Positions 48,786-59,437 are shown, numbered from the stretch's first letter. The stretch: DNA of 64,000 nucleotides from Comamonas sp. NLF-1-9 (GCF_019195435.1 NZ_CP078069.1:1178001-1242000); one strand, 5' to 3'. Numbers and translations are program-made. The notes: generated by a model from the letters alone, not told the origin.

Positions 48786-49529
48786 TCAGGGCTGGGCAAG
48801 TTCGTCGGCGCGTTCCTGGGCAGCGCTGAAATCCAGGTCGCCGGAATAAATTGCGCGCCCGCAGATCACGCCTTGCACGCCCTCGGCTTCGACGGCGCAC
48901 AGCGCCTCGATGTCGGCCATGCCGGCCAGCCCGCCCGAAGCGATCACCGGGATGCTCAGCGCCTGGGCCAGGCGCACCGTGGCTTCGACGTTGATGCCGC
49001 TGAGCATGCCGTCGCGCCCGATGTCGGTGTAGACGATGGACTCCACGCCCCAGTCCTCGAACTTGCGCGCCAGGTCGATCACCTCGTGGCCGGTGAGCTT
49101 GCTCCAGCCGTCGGTGGCCACCTTGCCGTCCTTGGCGTCCAGGCCGACCATGACGTGGCCGCCAAAGGCGCTGCAGGCGTCCTGCAGGAAACCCGGGTTC
49201 TTCACCGCAGCGGTGCCGATGATCACGTATTCCAGGCCCGCATCCAGGTACAGCTCTATCGTGTCCAGGTCGCGAATGCCGCCGCCCAGCTGCACCGGAA
49301 TCTCGCTGCCCACGGCCTTGAGGATGGCCTTGATCGCCGCGCGGTTCTTGGGCTGGCCGGCAAACGCGCCGTTCAAGTCCACCAGATGCAGGCGCCGCGC
49401 GCCGGCCTCGAGCCAGCGCTGCGCCATGGCGGCGGGGTCCTCGCCGAAGGTGGTGGCTTGTTTCATGTCGCCTTGCTTGAGGCGCACGCAATGACCGTCC
49501 TTGAGATCGATGGCAGGGATGAGCAACAT
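48786..49529 (-). CDS. hisA: ProFAR isomerase (phosphoribosylformimino-AICAR-P isomerase)
   Basis: 247 aa TIM barrel paralogous to HisF. The catalytic Asp is in [17 protein letters not shown] (residue 8 region) and the second in [12 protein letters not shown]; phosphate-binding GGGIRD and ASGGLAG are intact. The ATG at 49529 matches the MLLIPAID N-terminus. It ends 17 nt from the convergent HD-GYP-like gene, marking the end of the hisC-B-H-A unit. Confidence 0.96.
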   Translation of the reverse strand: MLLIPAIDLKDGHCVRLKQGDMKQATTFGEDPAAMAQRWLEAGARRLHLVDLNGAFAGQPKNRAAIKAILKAVGSEIPVQLGGGIRDLDTIELYLDAGLEYVIIGTAAVKNPGFLQDACSAFGGHVMVGLDAKDGKVATDGWSKLTGHEVIDLARKFEDWGVESIVYTDIGRDGMLSGINVEATVRLAQALSIPVIASGGLAGMADIEALCAVEAEGVQGVICGRAIYSGDLDFSAAQERADELAQP

Positions 49530-49616
49530 GGGAAGACGTTGGTCGTTGAACCTTGAACCCGGGTCAGGCAAGGGGCTCGGACGCTGCTGCGCCGACGCGC
49601 CCCGCGCCCGAACCCC

Positions 49617-50285
49617 TCAAGGTTTCCAATGCAGGAAGTTGCGATACAGCTGCAGCCCGTGGGCCGCGCTTTTCTCCGGATGAAACTGGGTGGCAAAAAG
49701 ATTATCACGTGCCAGCGCGCAGGCAAAGACACTGGCGTAGTGCACCGTGGCCGCGCAATGATCTGGATCAAGCGGGCGCGCGTGGTAGCTGTGCACGAAG
49801 TAGAACCAGCTCTCGTCGGGCACGCCCTGCCACATCGGGTGCGCGCGCGCGCCGTGGTGCTGCTGGCGCACGCGGTTCCAGCCCATGTGCGGCACCTTGC
49901 AGCGGCTGCCGTCGCCCTGGCGCTGCCCGGCCACTTCCAGGCGCAGCACCTGGCCGGGGATCAGATCAAGGCCGGCCACGCTGCCCTCGGCGCTGTGCGT
50001 GAGCAGCATCTGCATGCCTATGCACACGCCCATCAGCGGCTTGCTGGCTGCGGCCTCGCGCACCGCCTCGTGCAGGCCGCCCGCGGCCAGCGCCCGCATG
50101 CAGTCGGGCATGGCGCCCTGGCCGGGCAGCACCACGCGCTCGGCGGCGCGCACCGCCTCGGGCTCGCTCGTGACCAGCACCGTCCAGCCTTCGCCCTCGG
50201 CCACGGCCCGCACGGCCTGCGCGACCGAGCGCAGATTGCCCATGCCATAGTCGATCACGGCAAGGGTTTTTGCTCTTGTTTGCAT
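49617..50285 (-). CDS. hisH: imidazole glycerol phosphate synthase glutaminase subunit
   Basis: 222 aa class I glutamine amidotransferase. The nucleophile Cys88 is in GVCIGMQML, the His-Glu pair in QFHPEKS, and the N-terminal [12 protein letters not shown] is standard. It supplies ammonia to HisF, which is encoded 2.3 kb away beyond the HD-GYP-like gene. Its start codon touches a dispersed repeat. Confidence 0.96.
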   Translation of the reverse strand: MQTRAKTLAVIDYGMGNLRSVAQAVRAVAEGEGWTVLVTSEPEAVRAAERVVLPGQGAMPDCMRALAAGGLHEAVREAAASKPLMGVCIGMQMLLTHSAEGSVAGLDLIPGQVLRLEVAGQRQGDGSRCKVPHMGWNRVRQQHHGARAHPMWQGVPDESWFYFVHSYHARPLDPDHCAATVHYASVFACALARDNLFATQFHPEKSAAHGLQLYRNFLHWKP

Positions 50286-50335
50286 AGCTGCTAGCGCTTG
50301 TCAGACAAGCGTTTCAGGCCGTTTTTGCTTGAAAC
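50284..50335 (-). repeat. dispersed palindromic repeat (copy I)
   Basis: Fills the hisB-hisH gap exactly: ATAGCTGCTAGCGCTTGTC and ACAAGCGTTTCAGGCCG. A CGCTTG/CAAGCG stem surrounds a 6-nt loop. It begins within the hisH start codon and ends at the hisB stop codon. Confidence 0.8.
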
Positions 50336-50959
50336 TCAGAGCGCACCCTTGGTCGACGGGATCACGCCCGCGCTGCGCGGGTCGGGTTCGACGGCGGCGC
50401 GCAGCGCGCGGGCAAAGGCCTTGAACACGCTCTCGCACTGGTGGTGTGCATTGACGCCCTTGAGGTTGTCGATGTGCACCGTGACGCCTGCGTGGTTCAC
50501 GAAGCCCTGGAAAAACTCGTGCACCAGCTGCGTGTCAAAGCCGCCGATCATCGCCGCGGTGAAGGGAATGTGCAGATGCAGGCCGGGGCGGCCCGAGAGG
50601 TCCACCACCACGCGCGAGAGCGCCTCGTCCAGCGGCACGTAGGCATGGCCATAGCGGCGCAGGCCCTTCTTGTCGCCGATCGCGCGCGCCAGCGCCTGGC
50701 CCAGCGAGATGCCCACGTCCTCCACGCTGTGATGGCCGTCGATGTGCAGGTCGCCGTCGCAGCGCACTTCCAGGTCGATCAGGCCGTGGCGCGCGATCTG
50801 TTCGAGCATGTGGTCGAAGAAGCCTATGCCGGTGTTGAGCTGCGCCTGACCGCTGCCGTCCAGATTGACGCGCACGCGGATGCGGGTTTCGGCGGTGCTG
50901 CGGCTGACCTCGGCGATGCGGTCGGCAGGGGCGGCGGTGACTAGGGCGGAGGACGTCAT
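50336..50959 (-). CDS. hisB: imidazoleglycerol-phosphate dehydratase
   Basis: 207 aa. This is the monofunctional dehydratase form, without the HisB phosphatase domain of enterics. Metal-binding motifs are [23 protein letters not shown] and [19 protein letters not shown]. The ATG at 50959 overlaps the hisC stop (ATGA). Upstream frame extensions lie within hisC. Confidence 0.96.
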   Translation of the reverse strand: MTSSALVTAAPADRIAEVSRSTAETRIRVRVNLDGSGQAQLNTGIGFFDHMLEQIARHGLIDLEVRCDGDLHIDGHHSVEDVGISLGQALARAIGDKKGLRRYGHAYVPLDEALSRVVVDLSGRPGLHLHIPFTAAMIGGFDTQLVHEFFQGFVNHAGVTVHIDNLKGVNAHHQCESVFKAFARALRAAVEPDPRSAGVIPSTKGAL

Positions 50960-52086
50960 AGCGATGCACTGAGCGTTTGCAACATGGCGGAATTTTCTTC
51001 GGCTGTGCCCACCGTCAGACGCAGGCAGTTGGCAAGCAGCGGGTGCATTGTAGAAACGTTCTTCACCAGCACCCCTTTGCTGCGCATGCCCTCGAAGGCG
51101 CGCGCGGCGTCGGGCACGCGCACCAGGATCATGTTGGCCTCGCTCGGGTAGGCCTGCACGCCGGGCATTTGCGCCAGCGCCTCGATCAGGCGCGCGCGCT
51201 GGGCACGGATGTCTTGCGCCTGGGCGGCGAACACCGCCTCGTGCTCGAGCGCGAACAGCGCGCATTCGGCATTGAGCACGCTCACGTTGTAGGGCGGGCG
51301 CACCTTGTCGATCTCGGCGATCAGCGCCGCGTCGCCCATCAGATAGCCCAGACGTATGCCCGCCAGGCCGAACTTGCTCAGCGTGCGCAGCACCAGCACA
51401 TGCCGGTGCGCCTCGGGGCGCGCACGCACCTGCTCGATCCAGCTGCCCGCGGCAAAGGGCTGGTAGGCCTCGTCCATCACCACCAGGCCGCCATGCGCGC
51501 CCTGAGCGGCGATGATGCGCGCAAGCGCCGGCGCATCCCACAGCGTGCCCGTGGGGTTGTTCGGGTAGGCCAGAAAGAGCAGCGCCGGGCGCTCGCGCTC
51601 TATCGCCTGCGCCAGCGCCGCCTCGTCGAGCGAAAAGTCCGCGCGCAGCGGCACGCCGTGGTAGCCCAGGCCTTGCAGCCGCGCGCTCAGCGCGTACATC
51701 ACGAAGCCCGGCTCGGGCGCCAGCACCGAGGCGCCGGGCACGGCGCAGGCCAGCACCAGCAGGGTGATGAGCTCGTCCGAGCCATTGCCCAGCATCAGCG
51801 ACCAGCCAGGCGGCGGGCCGGCGTGGCGCAGCAGCGCCTCGCGCAACTGCGCGAGCTGCTCGCCAGGGTAGCGGTTGACCGCCACCCGGCCCAGCCGCTC
51901 GCCCAGTTGCGCCTGCAGCTCTGGCGGCAGGCGGTGCGGGTTTTCCATCGCGTCGAGCTTGAGCAGGCCTTGCGCCGGTTGCACCGCATAGGCGTGCATG
52001 GCGCGCACGTCGGCGCGAATGCGCGCAAGAGGAGGAGCGCCGGCAGCAGCGGGCGCGGCGGAGATCGTCTGGGCGGGTGTAGTCAT
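50956..52086 (-). CDS. hisC: histidinol-phosphate aminotransferase
   Basis: 376 aa PLP-dependent aminotransferase. The PLP lysine is Lys238 ([18 protein letters not shown]). LGNGSDELI and YPNNPTG are family motifs. It is the first his gene here; hisG and hisD, which often precede it, are not in the window. It is divergent from flhD with a 275-nt gap. Confidence 0.95.
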   Translation of the reverse strand: MTTPAQTISAAPAAAGAPPLARIRADVRAMHAYAVQPAQGLLKLDAMENPHRLPPELQAQLGERLGRVAVNRYPGEQLAQLREALLRHAGPPPGWSLMLGNGSDELITLLVLACAVPGASVLAPEPGFVMYALSARLQGLGYHGVPLRADFSLDEAALAQAIERERPALLFLAYPNNPTGTLWDAPALARIIAAQGAHGGLVVMDEAYQPFAAGSWIEQVRARPEAHRHVLVLRTLSKFGLAGIRLGYLMGDAALIAEIDKVRPPYNVSVLNAECALFALEHEAVFAAQAQDIRAQRARLIEALAQMPGVQAYPSEANMILVRVPDAARAFEGMRSKGVLVKNVSTMHPLLANCLRLTVGTAEENSAMLQTLSASL

Positions 52087-52361
52087 CAGGGCGCGAATTT
52101 ACACGCGTTTGAATGGCGCACCGGGGCGCGCCGGCATCCCGTGCGCCCGGCGTCGGCCTACCCAGCGCAACGGGAAGAACAGACCCGCCCATGCCCTGCT
52201 TATCGCGCTTGCATGTACGCCTGTGTCAGGCAACTTCCTACAAGGCCCGCGCCCTGCACCCAACGCGCTGTCGCTCCGGATGCCGACTTATTTTTCTTTT
52301 GCCCCACTTTCACAATGCATTTCAAGGGATCGCGCAGATCCCGCCCTGAAAGGAATGCACC
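52087..52361. promoter_or_regulatory. divergent region hisC/flhD
   Basis: 275 nt containing promoters for hisC and flhDC. Near flhD, GGGATC (52326-52331) and GATCCC (52337-52342) form a 6-bp hairpin with a 5-nt loop, just before the AAAGGA Shine-Dalgarno (about 52349-52354). This could influence flhD translation. No his attenuator with a His-codon run is visible on the hisC side. Confidence 0.35.
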
Positions 52362-52691
52362 ATGACCGACGAACAGTTGCTGTCCGAAATCCGCGAAGCC
52401 AACCTCACCTATCTGATGCTGGCGCAGAACCTGATTCGCCGCGACAAGGCCGAAGCGGTGTTCCGCCTGGGCCTGAGCGAAGAAGCCGCCGACATCCTGG
52501 TCACCTTGTCCACCGCGCAGGTGCTCAAGCTCGCCTCGCGCAACACCCTGCTGTGCAGCTTCCGCGTGGACGACGAGCTGGTCTGGAGCCTGCTGACCAA
52601 CCACAACACCCCGACCAAGGTCGCGAGCGAGGCGACCAACACGCTGCACGCCAACATCCTGATGGCCAGCCGCATTGCCGAAGTGATCTGA
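52362..52691 (+). CDS. flhD: flagellar transcriptional activator FlhD
   Basis: 109 aa. FlhD combines with FlhC into the FlhD4C2 master regulator of flagellar class II genes. EIREANLTYLMLAQNLIRRD (residues 7-26) and the C-terminal helix-turn-helix region (LHANILMASRIAE) match the family. The start at 52362 has AAAGGAA upstream. It is followed 15 nt later by flhC. Confidence 0.95.
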   Translation: MTDEQLLSEIREANLTYLMLAQNLIRRDKAEAVFRLGLSEEAADILVTLSTAQVLKLASRNTLLCSFRVDDELVWSLLTNHNTPTKVASEATNTLHANILMASRIAEVI

Positions 52692-52706
52692 CAGGAGCCC
52701 CCCGCC

Positions 52707-53246
52707 ATGGCCACCGCCCCCAAAAGCGTACTGAACGAATCGCGCCAGATCGAGCGCGCCGCCATGCTCATCGAAATGGGCGCGCGCATGCAGGTGCTCG
52801 AATCGGAAACCACGCTCTCTTACGAGCGCCTGATCCGCCTGTACAAGGAAGTGGCCGGGCGCTCGCCCTCCAAGGGGCAACTGCCGTTTTCCACCGACTG
52901 GTTTCTCACCTGGCAGGAGAACATCCACAGCTCGCTGTTCCTGAACATCTACGAATACCTCTCCAAGGGCGTGGACCTGGACGCGGTAGAGCTGCTGACC
53001 AAGGCCTATCGCCTGTACAACGAACAGGTGCAGGCGGCCGAGATCGAGCCGCTGCTGTCCTTCACCCGCGCCTGGCGGCTGGTCAAGTTCGTCGACGCCG
53101 GCATGCTCACGCGCACCGCGTGCAGCCAGTGCAAGGGCCAGTTCGTCAGCGACCTGTACGAAAGCCGCCACTACACCTGCGGCCTGTGCAACCCGCCGGC
53201 ACGCGCGGGCAAGAGCAAGAGCAAGAAGGCGCTCAAGCTGCACTGA
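52707..53246 (+). CDS. flhC: flagellar transcriptional activator FlhC
   Basis: 179 aa. The zinc-binding cysteines Cys139, Cys142 (CSQC) and Cys158, Cys161 (CGLC) match E. coli FlhC, and RQIERAAMLIEMGARMQVLE and LPFSTDWFLTWQENIHSS are conserved. The tail is basic. In relatives motAB or chemotaxis genes often follow; here a convergent lipoprotein operon follows after a repeat. Confidence 0.95.
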   Translation: MATAPKSVLNESRQIERAAMLIEMGARMQVLESETTLSYERLIRLYKEVAGRSPSKGQLPFSTDWFLTWQENIHSSLFLNIYEYLSKGVDLDAVELLTKAYRLYNEQVQAAEIEPLLSFTRAWRLVKFVDAGMLTRTACSQCKGQFVSDLYESRHYTCGLCNPPARAGKSKSKKALKLH

Positions 53247-53251
53247 GTTTT

Positions 53252-53325
53252 GACTTTTGAATGAAAAGTAGCTCCAGCGCAATACTGGCAAGCTCTGGCA
53301 GCTACTCTTTCAATAGCAAATTCGA
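53252..53325 (+). repeat. dispersed palindromic repeat with terminator-like hairpin (copy J)
   Basis: Between flhC and the convergent FlgO-like gene. The arms AAGTAGCTCCAG (53267-53278) and CTGGCAGCTACT (53296-53307, one extra C) form a long stem, flanked by CTTTC. It shares CCAGCGCAATAC and CTGGCAGCTA with the copy after yacG. Likely acts as a bidirectional terminator. Confidence 0.75.
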
Positions 53326-53346
53326 CAAAAGCAGGGCGCTTGCGCC

Positions 53347-53907
53347 TCAGCGGCCGGCCAGCAGCGTCTGGATGTCGGCGCTCATCGGCAGCGCGTAGTC
53401 CTGCGCCGCAACCACCAGATTGCCCTCGGGGCGCACCAGTTTGAGGCTGATGTACACCTGCCGGGCCGACACCGCGTAGGTGCCCACGAGCACCGCGCGC
53501 GCCGCATGGGCCTGGCTTACGGCCTGCAGCTCGCGCGAGAGCAGCAGCTCACCCTGGGCGGGTTGCAGCGCCAGTTGCTCGCGCAGGCGCACTTCCACCA
53601 CCGGCACGCCGCGCTGCACCAGGCGCCCGGCGATCTGTTCGGAGCAGATGCGGCCCAGGCGCGAGGATTCGCCCAGCCGGTCCACGCTGACCAGGCTCGC
53701 TACCAGCACCGTCTCGCCCGGCTGCAGCGGCGCGGCCTGCAAGAGCGCGTCCACCGCCGCCTGGTTGGCTTGCACCAGCGTGCCAGCGCCGCTCGGCGCA
53801 GCGCCGCGCCCCGGGCCCACCACCGGGTCGCCGTAGTAGTAGGCGGCGCAGCCCGCCGCGCTCAGTGCGTACGCGGCCACGCCGGCCAGGGCGATGCGCC
53901 GCCTCAT
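53347..53907 (-). CDS. FlgO-like outer-membrane lipoprotein
   Basis: 186 aa. A short signal with SAAGC at the lipobox position (Cys19 region) suggests a lipoprotein, although the box is not ideal. The rest matches the FlgO domain: LVSVDRLGESSRLGRICSEQ, RGVPVVEVRLREQL and ARAVLVGTYAVSARQVYISL. FlgO in Vibrio is an outer-membrane lipoprotein needed for motility. Its location next to flhDC fits a flagellar role. It overlaps the upstream lipoprotein gene by 4 nt (ATGA). Confidence 0.75.
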   Translation of the reverse strand: MRRRIALAGVAAYALSAAGCAAYYYGDPVVGPGRGAAPSGAGTLVQANQAAVDALLQAAPLQPGETVLVASLVSVDRLGESSRLGRICSEQIAGRLVQRGVPVVEVRLREQLALQPAQGELLLSRELQAVSQAHAARAVLVGTYAVSARQVYISLKLVRPEGNLVVAAQDYALPMSADIQTLLAGR

Positions 53908-54635
53908 GGGTTCACCACCTTCCAGACCTTGGCCGCGGGCGCGGGCGGCAGGGGCGGCGCTTCGTCCAGGTACAGCGGCGCGTCGGCGCGTTCGATGTAG
54001 TACATGTCGGCCGAGCCGGCCAGCACTTGTCCGCCGCTCTTGAGCCAGGTGCTCACCAGCACCTCGGTGCGCGTCGGCCCGCCGGCGGCCGCGCCTTGCG
54101 TGTGGTAGCGCGCCAGGTCCAGCACCAGCCCCAAGCCCAAGCCCACGCCGGTGGCCACGCCGGGCAGCAGATGGCGGTCGCTGTAATGCGTCTGCCAGTC
54201 GTAGAGCACGCCCACGCCCGAGCCCAGCGTGGTCAGCGGCAAGGCCACGGGGGAATTGAGCTGGTCCGTCGAGCCGTGCTGCACCACCTGGGTCTGCACC
54301 TCGAGCCGCACCGCCGCGGGCCCATCCGACAAGGCCACGCCCTGCTCCAGCAGGTGCACGCGCAGCAGCTTGACGAAGCTCTGGTTGAAACTCGATGCGC
54401 CGGCGGCGCCGACCTCGATCGGGTGCTCACCGGGCGGCCAGGTGGCAATCTTTTCGGCCAGGCGCCGCGCCACGTCCTGGGCCAGCACGTCCCAATGGTG
54501 CAGCGCGCGCGCCTTCTTCTGCCCGCTGACCGGGTAGTTGTCGGCACGCGGCACGTCCAGGGTAGAGCAGCCCGCCACGACGGCCAGGGCCAGCAGCGCG
54601 GCGGCAAGACGCAAGCGGGGGGCAAAGGGGCGCAT
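53904..54635 (-). CDS. putative lipoprotein coupled to FlgO-like gene
   Basis: 243 aa. A clear type II signal peptide ends VVAGC (Cys near residue 23). The mature part has a Gly-rich hydrophobic stretch (GVATGVGLGLGLVLDLARYH, about residues 155-174) and otherwise no motif I recognise. It is the first gene of a two-gene lipoprotein operon with the FlgO-like protein. It may be a partner outer-membrane factor (by analogy with FlgP or FlgT), but the sequence does not show this. The start at 54635 fits the signal peptide. Confidence 0.65.
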   Translation of the reverse strand: MRPFAPRLRLAAALLALAVVAGCSTLDVPRADNYPVSGQKKARALHHWDVLAQDVARRLAEKIATWPPGEHPIEVGAAGASSFNQSFVKLLRVHLLEQGVALSDGPAAVRLEVQTQVVQHGSTDQLNSPVALPLTTLGSGVGVLYDWQTHYSDRHLLPGVATGVGLGLGLVLDLARYHTQGAAAGGPTRTEVLVSTWLKSGGQVLAGSADMYYIERADAPLYLDEAPPLPPAPAAKVWKVVNP

Positions 54636-54729
54636 GCGCAGATGGTAGGCGGCAAGCAGCGCGGCGATCGGCGCAAAACGCGGCCGTTTCACCGCCTGTC
54701 CGCGCGACCGCGCCCTGCGCCCGGGCGCA

Positions 54730-57567
54730 TCAGCCGGTGTTGCGCAAGCCCGCGGCAATGCCGTTGATGCACAACTGGATGCCGGTGCGCACGCGCTCGT
54801 TGCCGGGCTCGGCGCGCCAGCGGCGGATCAGCTCGACCTGCAGATGGTGCAGCGGGTCGATGTAGGGAAAGCGGTGGCGGATGGAGCGCGCCAGCGCGCT
54901 GTTGTGCGCCAGGCGCTCGCGCTCGCCGGTGATGCGGCTGAGCGCGTCCATGGTGCGCTGCCATTCCTGCTCGATCGCCAGAAACACGCGCTTTCTCAGG
55001 CGCGCGTCGGTGACCAGTTCGCTGTAGCGCTTGGCCAGGGCCAGGTCGCTCTTGGCCAGCACCATGTCCATGTTGGACAGCAGCGCGCTGAAGAAGGGCC
55101 ACTGGCGCACCATCCGGCGCAGCAGCGCCCAGCGCGCCTTCTCGTCCGTGCCCGGCGCGTTCACGAAGGCCTGCACCGCGCTGCCAAAGCCGTACCAGCC
55201 CGGCAGGGTCAGGCGGCACTGGCCCCAACTGAAGCCCCAGGGAATGGCGCGCAGGTCTTCGATGCGCTGGCCGGCCTTGCGCGAGGCCGGGCGCGAGCCG
55301 ATGTTGAGCTCGGCGATCTCGCGGATCGGCGTGGCGCTGAAGAAGTAGTCGGCAAAGCCCGGCGTGTCGTAAACCAGCGCGCGGTAGGCGGCCATGCTGG
55401 ATTCGGACAGCTCTGCCGCGGCCTGCAAAAAGGCCTTGGTCGCGGGCTTGGTAGGCTGCAGCAGCGTGGCCTCGAGCGTGGCGGCCACCAGGGTTTCCAG
55501 GTTGCGCCGGCCGATCTCGGGGTTGGCGTATTTGCTGGCGATGACCTCGCCCTGCTCGGTCAGGCGGATCTGCCCGCGCACCGTGCCCGGCGGCTGCGCC
55601 AGGATGGCCTGGTAGCTGGGGCCGCCGCCGCGGCCGACGGTGCCGCCGCGCCCGTGGAACATGCGCATGCGGATGCCCTGCCCGGGCAGCGCGGCGTTGA
55701 GCTCGTCGAACAGTTGCACCAGGGCAATCTCGGCGCGGTACAGCTCCCAGTTGCTGGTGAAGATGCCGCCGTCCTTGTTGCTGTCGCTGTAGCCCAGCAT
55801 GATGTCTTGCTCGGCGCCGCTGGCGCGCACCATGGCCGCGATGCCGGGCAGCGCGTAGTAGGCGCGCATGATGGGCGCGGCGTTGCGCAGGTCTTCTATG
55901 GTTTCAAACAGCGGCGAGACGATCAGCTCTGCGCTGCATTCGCCATCGAGCGTGCCGTGCAGCAGGCCGGTTTCCTTTTGCAGCAGCAGCACCTCCAGCA
56001 AGTCGCTCACGGTCTCGGTGTGGCTGATGATGTAGTGGCGTATGGCCTCGCGCCCGCAGCGCTGGCGCAGGGCGCGGGCGGTCTCGAAGATGGCCAGCTC
56101 GCCGCGGGTGTGGGCGCTGTAGTCGGCCCCGAGCACGCGCAGCGGCCGCGCGTCGCACAGCAGGCGCAGCAGCAGGCGCTGGCGCTCGCCCTCGTCCAGG
56201 GCGGCGTAGTCGGGCTCTAGCCGCGCCACGGCCAGCAGCTCGGCCAGCACGCGCTCGTGCTGGTCGGAGCTCTGGCGCAAGTCCACCGTCGCCAGGTGAA
56301 AACCGAAGACCTGCACCGCGCGCGCCAGCGCATGCAGGCGCTCGGCCGCCTGGGCCGCGCCCTTGTGCGAAAGCAGCGAATCCTCGATCACGCGCAGGTC
56401 GGCCAGGAAGGCCTCGGCGCTGTCGTAGGCGGCCAGCGCCGCCACCGGCACATGCGCCGCGGGCGCGCCGCTCAGCGCCGTGCAGGTCGCGGCCAGGCGT
56501 GCGTAGATGCCGCTGAGCGCGCGCCGGTAGGGCTCGTCGCTGCGGTGCTCGCTCAGGTCGCCCGAAGCCTCGGCCAGCGCCTGCAGCGCGGGCGACACCT
56601 GCACCAGCCGCGCCGACAGCGACAGCTCGCGCCCCAGCGCATGCACCTCGCCAAGATAGTGGCGCAGCGCCACCTCGGCCTGGCGGCGCAGCGCCAGCCT
56701 GAGCGTGTCGGCGCCCACGTTGGGGTTGCCGTCACGATCGCCCCCAATCCACTGGCCCATGCGCAGAAAGCTCGCCACCGGGCCGCTGTCGCCCAGTTGC
56801 TGCTCAAGGTCTGCATAGATCTTGGGGATTTCGCCGATGAAGGTCGATTCGTAATAGGACAGCGCGTTTTCGATCTCGTCGGCCACGGTCAGGCGCGAGA
56901 CGCGCAGCAGCCGCGTCTGCCACAGCTGCGCCACGCGCGCGCGCAGCCCGGCTTCGTTGGCCGCGAGCGCGCGCGGGGTGAGGATGTCGCGCGCGCTGTT
57001 GTAGAGCTGGGCGCGCGCGCTGATGTCGTCGCGCGCGGCCAGCAGCGCGGCAATTTCGCGCTCGGCGTCGAGGATGCTTTTGCGCTGCACCTCGGTCGGG
57101 TGTGCGGTGAGCACAGGCACCACGTAGCTGTCCGCCAGGGTCGCCGCCACGGTCTGCGCCGCAATGCCGGCCCAGCGCAGCCGCGCCAGTGCCACGTCGA
57201 TGCCGCCCTCCTGGCTGCTGCCCGCGCGCTCGTGGATCTGGCGGCGACGGATGTGGTGCCGGTCTTCAGCCAGGTTGGCCAGGTGGCTGAAATAGGTGAA
57301 GGCGCGTATCACCTTGACCGTCTCGTCCCCGCTGAGCGACTTGAGCAGGCGCTTGAGCGCATGGTCCGCCCGCTGGTCGTCGTCGCGGCGAAAGGCCACC
57401 GAGAGCTGGCGGATCTGCTCGACCAGCTCGAACACGCCCGCGCCCTCCTGCTCGCGGATCACGTCGCCCAGAATGCGCCCGAGCAGGCGGATGTCGGCAA
57501 TCAGCGGGGCGTCCTTGTCCTTGCGCTGCGCGGGCGCGCTGCGACGGGTTTCAGCGGGTGGGTTCAT
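54730..57567 (-). CDS. ppc: phosphoenolpyruvate carboxylase
   Basis: 945 aa. It carboxylates PEP to oxaloacetate to refill the TCA cycle. Catalytic His156 is in [24 protein letters not shown] and the glycine-rich [14 protein letters not shown] loop are intact, and the C-terminal RNTG is the conserved end. The ATG at 57567 matches the family start region. It is divergent from hemC. With ppsA in the same window, both PEP-forming and PEP-consuming enzymes are present. Confidence 0.97.
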   Translation of the reverse strand: MNPPAETRRSAPAQRKDKDAPLIADIRLLGRILGDVIREQEGAGVFELVEQIRQLSVAFRRDDDQRADHALKRLLKSLSGDETVKVIRAFTYFSHLANLAEDRHHIRRRQIHERAGSSQEGGIDVALARLRWAGIAAQTVAATLADSYVVPVLTAHPTEVQRKSILDAEREIAALLAARDDISARAQLYNSARDILTPRALAANEAGLRARVAQLWQTRLLRVSRLTVADEIENALSYYESTFIGEIPKIYADLEQQLGDSGPVASFLRMGQWIGGDRDGNPNVGADTLRLALRRQAEVALRHYLGEVHALGRELSLSARLVQVSPALQALAEASGDLSEHRSDEPYRRALSGIYARLAATCTALSGAPAAHVPVAALAAYDSAEAFLADLRVIEDSLLSHKGAAQAAERLHALARAVQVFGFHLATVDLRQSSDQHERVLAELLAVARLEPDYAALDEGERQRLLLRLLCDARPLRVLGADYSAHTRGELAIFETARALRQRCGREAIRHYIISHTETVSDLLEVLLLQKETGLLHGTLDGECSAELIVSPLFETIEDLRNAAPIMRAYYALPGIAAMVRASGAEQDIMLGYSDSNKDGGIFTSNWELYRAEIALVQLFDELNAALPGQGIRMRMFHGRGGTVGRGGGPSYQAILAQPPGTVRGQIRLTEQGEVIASKYANPEIGRRNLETLVAATLEATLLQPTKPATKAFLQAAAELSESSMAAYRALVYDTPGFADYFFSATPIREIAELNIGSRPASRKAGQRIEDLRAIPWGFSWGQCRLTLPGWYGFGSAVQAFVNAPGTDEKARWALLRRMVRQWPFFSALLSNMDMVLAKSDLALAKRYSELVTDARLRKRVFLAIEQEWQRTMDALSRITGERERLAHNSALARSIRHRFPYIDPLHHLQVELIRRWRAEPGNERVRTGIQLCINGIAAGLRNTG

Positions 57568-57684
57568 CGAAGGCCTCGGTCAGGGTTATGCATATGTTGC
57601 ATTGCAGCATGCGTGAAGTGTAAACGCCTTGGGTCGCCTTGGCGACATGCCGGCGCTGGGCGCGCACTGCGACACAATGGCGGC

Positions 57685-58623
57685 ATGACGGCAAGCAATG
57701 CAACCCCCCTGTCCCTGACCATCGCCACGCGCGAAAGCCAGCTCGCGCTGTGGCAGGCGCGGCATGTGCAAGCCCTGCTGCAGGCGCGCGGCCATGCGGT
57801 GCGGCTGCTGGGCATGACCACGCGCGGCGACCAGATCCTGGACCGCAGCCTCTCCAAGGTCGGCGGCAAGGGCTTGTTCATCAAGGAGCTGGAAGTCGCG
57901 CTCGAAGAAGGCCGCGCCGACCTGGCGGTGCATTCGCTCAAGGACGTGCCCATGGACTTGCCGCCCGGCTTTGCGCTCGCTTGCGTGATGGCGCGCGAAG
58001 ACCCGCGCGACGCCTTCGTCTCGCCCCGGCACGCCAGCCTGCAGGAGCTGCCGCCGGGCGCGGTGGTCGGCACCTCCAGCCTGCGCCGTCAGGTGTTGCT
58101 GCATGCGCTGCGCCCCGACCTGCGCATCGAGCCGCTGCGCGGCAACGTCAACACGCGGCTGCGCAAGCTCGACGAAGGCCAGTACGCGGCCATCGTGCTC
58201 GCGGCCGCAGGCCTCAAGCGCCTGGGCCTGGGCGGGCGCATCCGCGCCATCTTCGAGCCGTCCGAGATGCTGCCCGCAGCCGGCCAGGGCGCGCTGGCCA
58301 TCGAGGTGCGCAGCGCGCGCAGCGAGCTGCTGGCCGCGCTGGCGCCGCTGGCCGACGAGCGCACCTGGCTGGCGGTGACGGCCGAGCGCGCGGTCAGCCG
58401 CGCCATGGGCGGCAGCTGCTCCATGCCGCTGGCGGCGCACGCGCGCTGGCAGGACCAGAGCTTGCAACTGCAGGCCGCCTGGGGCGCGCTTGCGGGCGAT
58501 CAGCCGCTGGTGCGCGCCGAGGGCAGCGCGAGCATCACCACGCAGGCGCAGGCCGATGCGCTGGGCCTGGCCGTGGCGGCCCAGTTGCAGGCGCGCGGCG
58601 CCGTGGTCGAACGCGATGCCTGA
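57685..58623 (+). CDS. hemC: hydroxymethylbilane synthase (porphobilinogen deaminase)
   Basis: 312 aa. It polymerises four porphobilinogens into hydroxymethylbilane. The dipyrromethane-cofactor cysteine is Cys245 ([13 protein letters not shown]); [13 protein letters not shown] and [14 protein letters not shown] are conserved. It overlaps hemD by 8 nt and begins a hemC-D-X-Y unit, divergent from ppc (117 nt). Confidence 0.97.
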   Translation: MTASNATPLSLTIATRESQLALWQARHVQALLQARGHAVRLLGMTTRGDQILDRSLSKVGGKGLFIKELEVALEEGRADLAVHSLKDVPMDLPPGFALACVMAREDPRDAFVSPRHASLQELPPGAVVGTSSLRRQVLLHALRPDLRIEPLRGNVNTRLRKLDEGQYAAIVLAAAGLKRLGLGGRIRAIFEPSEMLPAAGQGALAIEVRSARSELLAALAPLADERTWLAVTAERAVSRAMGGSCSMPLAAHARWQDQSLQLQAAWGALAGDQPLVRAEGSASITTQAQADALGLAVAAQLQARGAVVERDA

Positions 58624-59437
58624 AAGCTGGCCGCGGCGCACCATCGTCACGCGCGCGGCGCCCGACGCCGAACGCTGGGTTGCCGCATTGCAAGAGCTGG
58701 GCGTTGCGGCCCTTGCGCTGCCGCTGCTGGCGATTCGCCCGCTGAGCGCGCCGGCGCTGCGCCAGGGCTTGCAAGCGGCGCGCGAGCGCTGGCGCGACTA
58801 CCAGGCGCTGATGTTTGTCAGCGGCAACGCAGTGCGCCATTTTTTTGAATCAAATTCGGCTCAAACGCTTGCTGCACATGCGCAAGCAGCTATCAAAACA
58901 AGGTATTGGGCGCCCGGCCCCGGCACGGTGCGTGCGCTGCGGGCCTGTGGCGTGCCGGCCGCGCTGATCGACGGGCCAGACGAACAGGCGCTGCAGTTCG
59001 ACTCCGAGGCGCTGTGGCAGCAGGTAGCGCCGCAGATCGGCCCGGGCGCGCGCGTGCTCATCGTGCGCGGCACCAGCGAGCCGCACTGCGCCCAGGGCCA
59101 GGGGCGCGACTGGCTGGCGCAGCGGCTGGCTGCGGCCGGCGCGCAGGTCGACCGGATCGCGAGCTACGAGCGCTGCGCGCCGCCCCTGGACGAGGGCGCG
59201 CAGGCCCTGGTGCGCGCCGCCGCCCGCGACGGCTCGCTGTGGCTGTTCAGCAGCAGCGAGGCGCTGGGCCATCTGCCGCCGCTGCCTGCGGGCCAGGACT
59301 GGAGCGGCGCGCGCGCCCTGGCCACGCACCCGCGCATTGCCCAGGCGGCACGCCGCGCGGGCTTTGGCCAGGTGCGCGACTGCCGCCCCGCGCTGGCCGA
59401 TGTGGCGGCGTCGATAAAATCCTGGCATGAGCACTGA
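58616..59437 (+). CDS. hemD: uroporphyrinogen-III synthase with a repeat-derived insertion
   Basis: 273 aa. HemD closes and inverts ring D to make uroporphyrinogen III. Family elements are [13 protein letters not shown] (about residues 65-77), [12 protein letters not shown] and the C-terminal half with [11 protein letters not shown]. Residues 78-95 (nt 58849-58899) are encoded by a copy of the window's dispersed intergenic repeat, in frame and without a stop. The enzyme is therefore longer than E. coli HemD (246 aa), but the insertion falls in a variable loop, so the protein is probably functional. It overlaps hemC by 8 nt and hemX by 11 nt. Confidence 0.9.
   Translation: MPESWPRRTIVTRAAPDAERWVAALQELGVAALALPLLAIRPLSAPALRQGLQAARERWRDYQALMFVSGNAVRHFFESNSAQTLAAHAQAAIKTRYWAPGPGTVRALRACGVPAALIDGPDEQALQFDSEALWQQVAPQIGPGARVLIVRGTSEPHCAQGQGRDWLAQRLAAAGAQVDRIASYERCAPPLDEGAQALVRAAARDGSLWLFSSSEALGHLPPLPAGQDWSGARALATHPRIAQAARRAGFGQVRDCRPALADVAASIKSWHEH
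58849..58899 (+). repeat. dispersed palindromic repeat inside hemD (copy K)
   Basis: GGCTCAAACGCTTGC, a loop, GCGCAAGCAGCTATCAAAAC: the same variant as copy B at 13.0 kb. It is 51 nt long (17 codons), so the reading frame of hemD is preserved. It is the only copy lying wholly inside a conserved gene. Confidence 0.85.

Noticed and set aside
52087..52361. Histidine-operon attenuator leader peptide upstream of hisC
   Set aside because: No short frame with a run of His codons and no terminator/antiterminator pair was found on the hisC side.
56257..57684. Upstream frame extending hemC into the ppc region
   Set aside because: Antisense to ppc; hemC begins normally at 57685 with conserved N-terminus.
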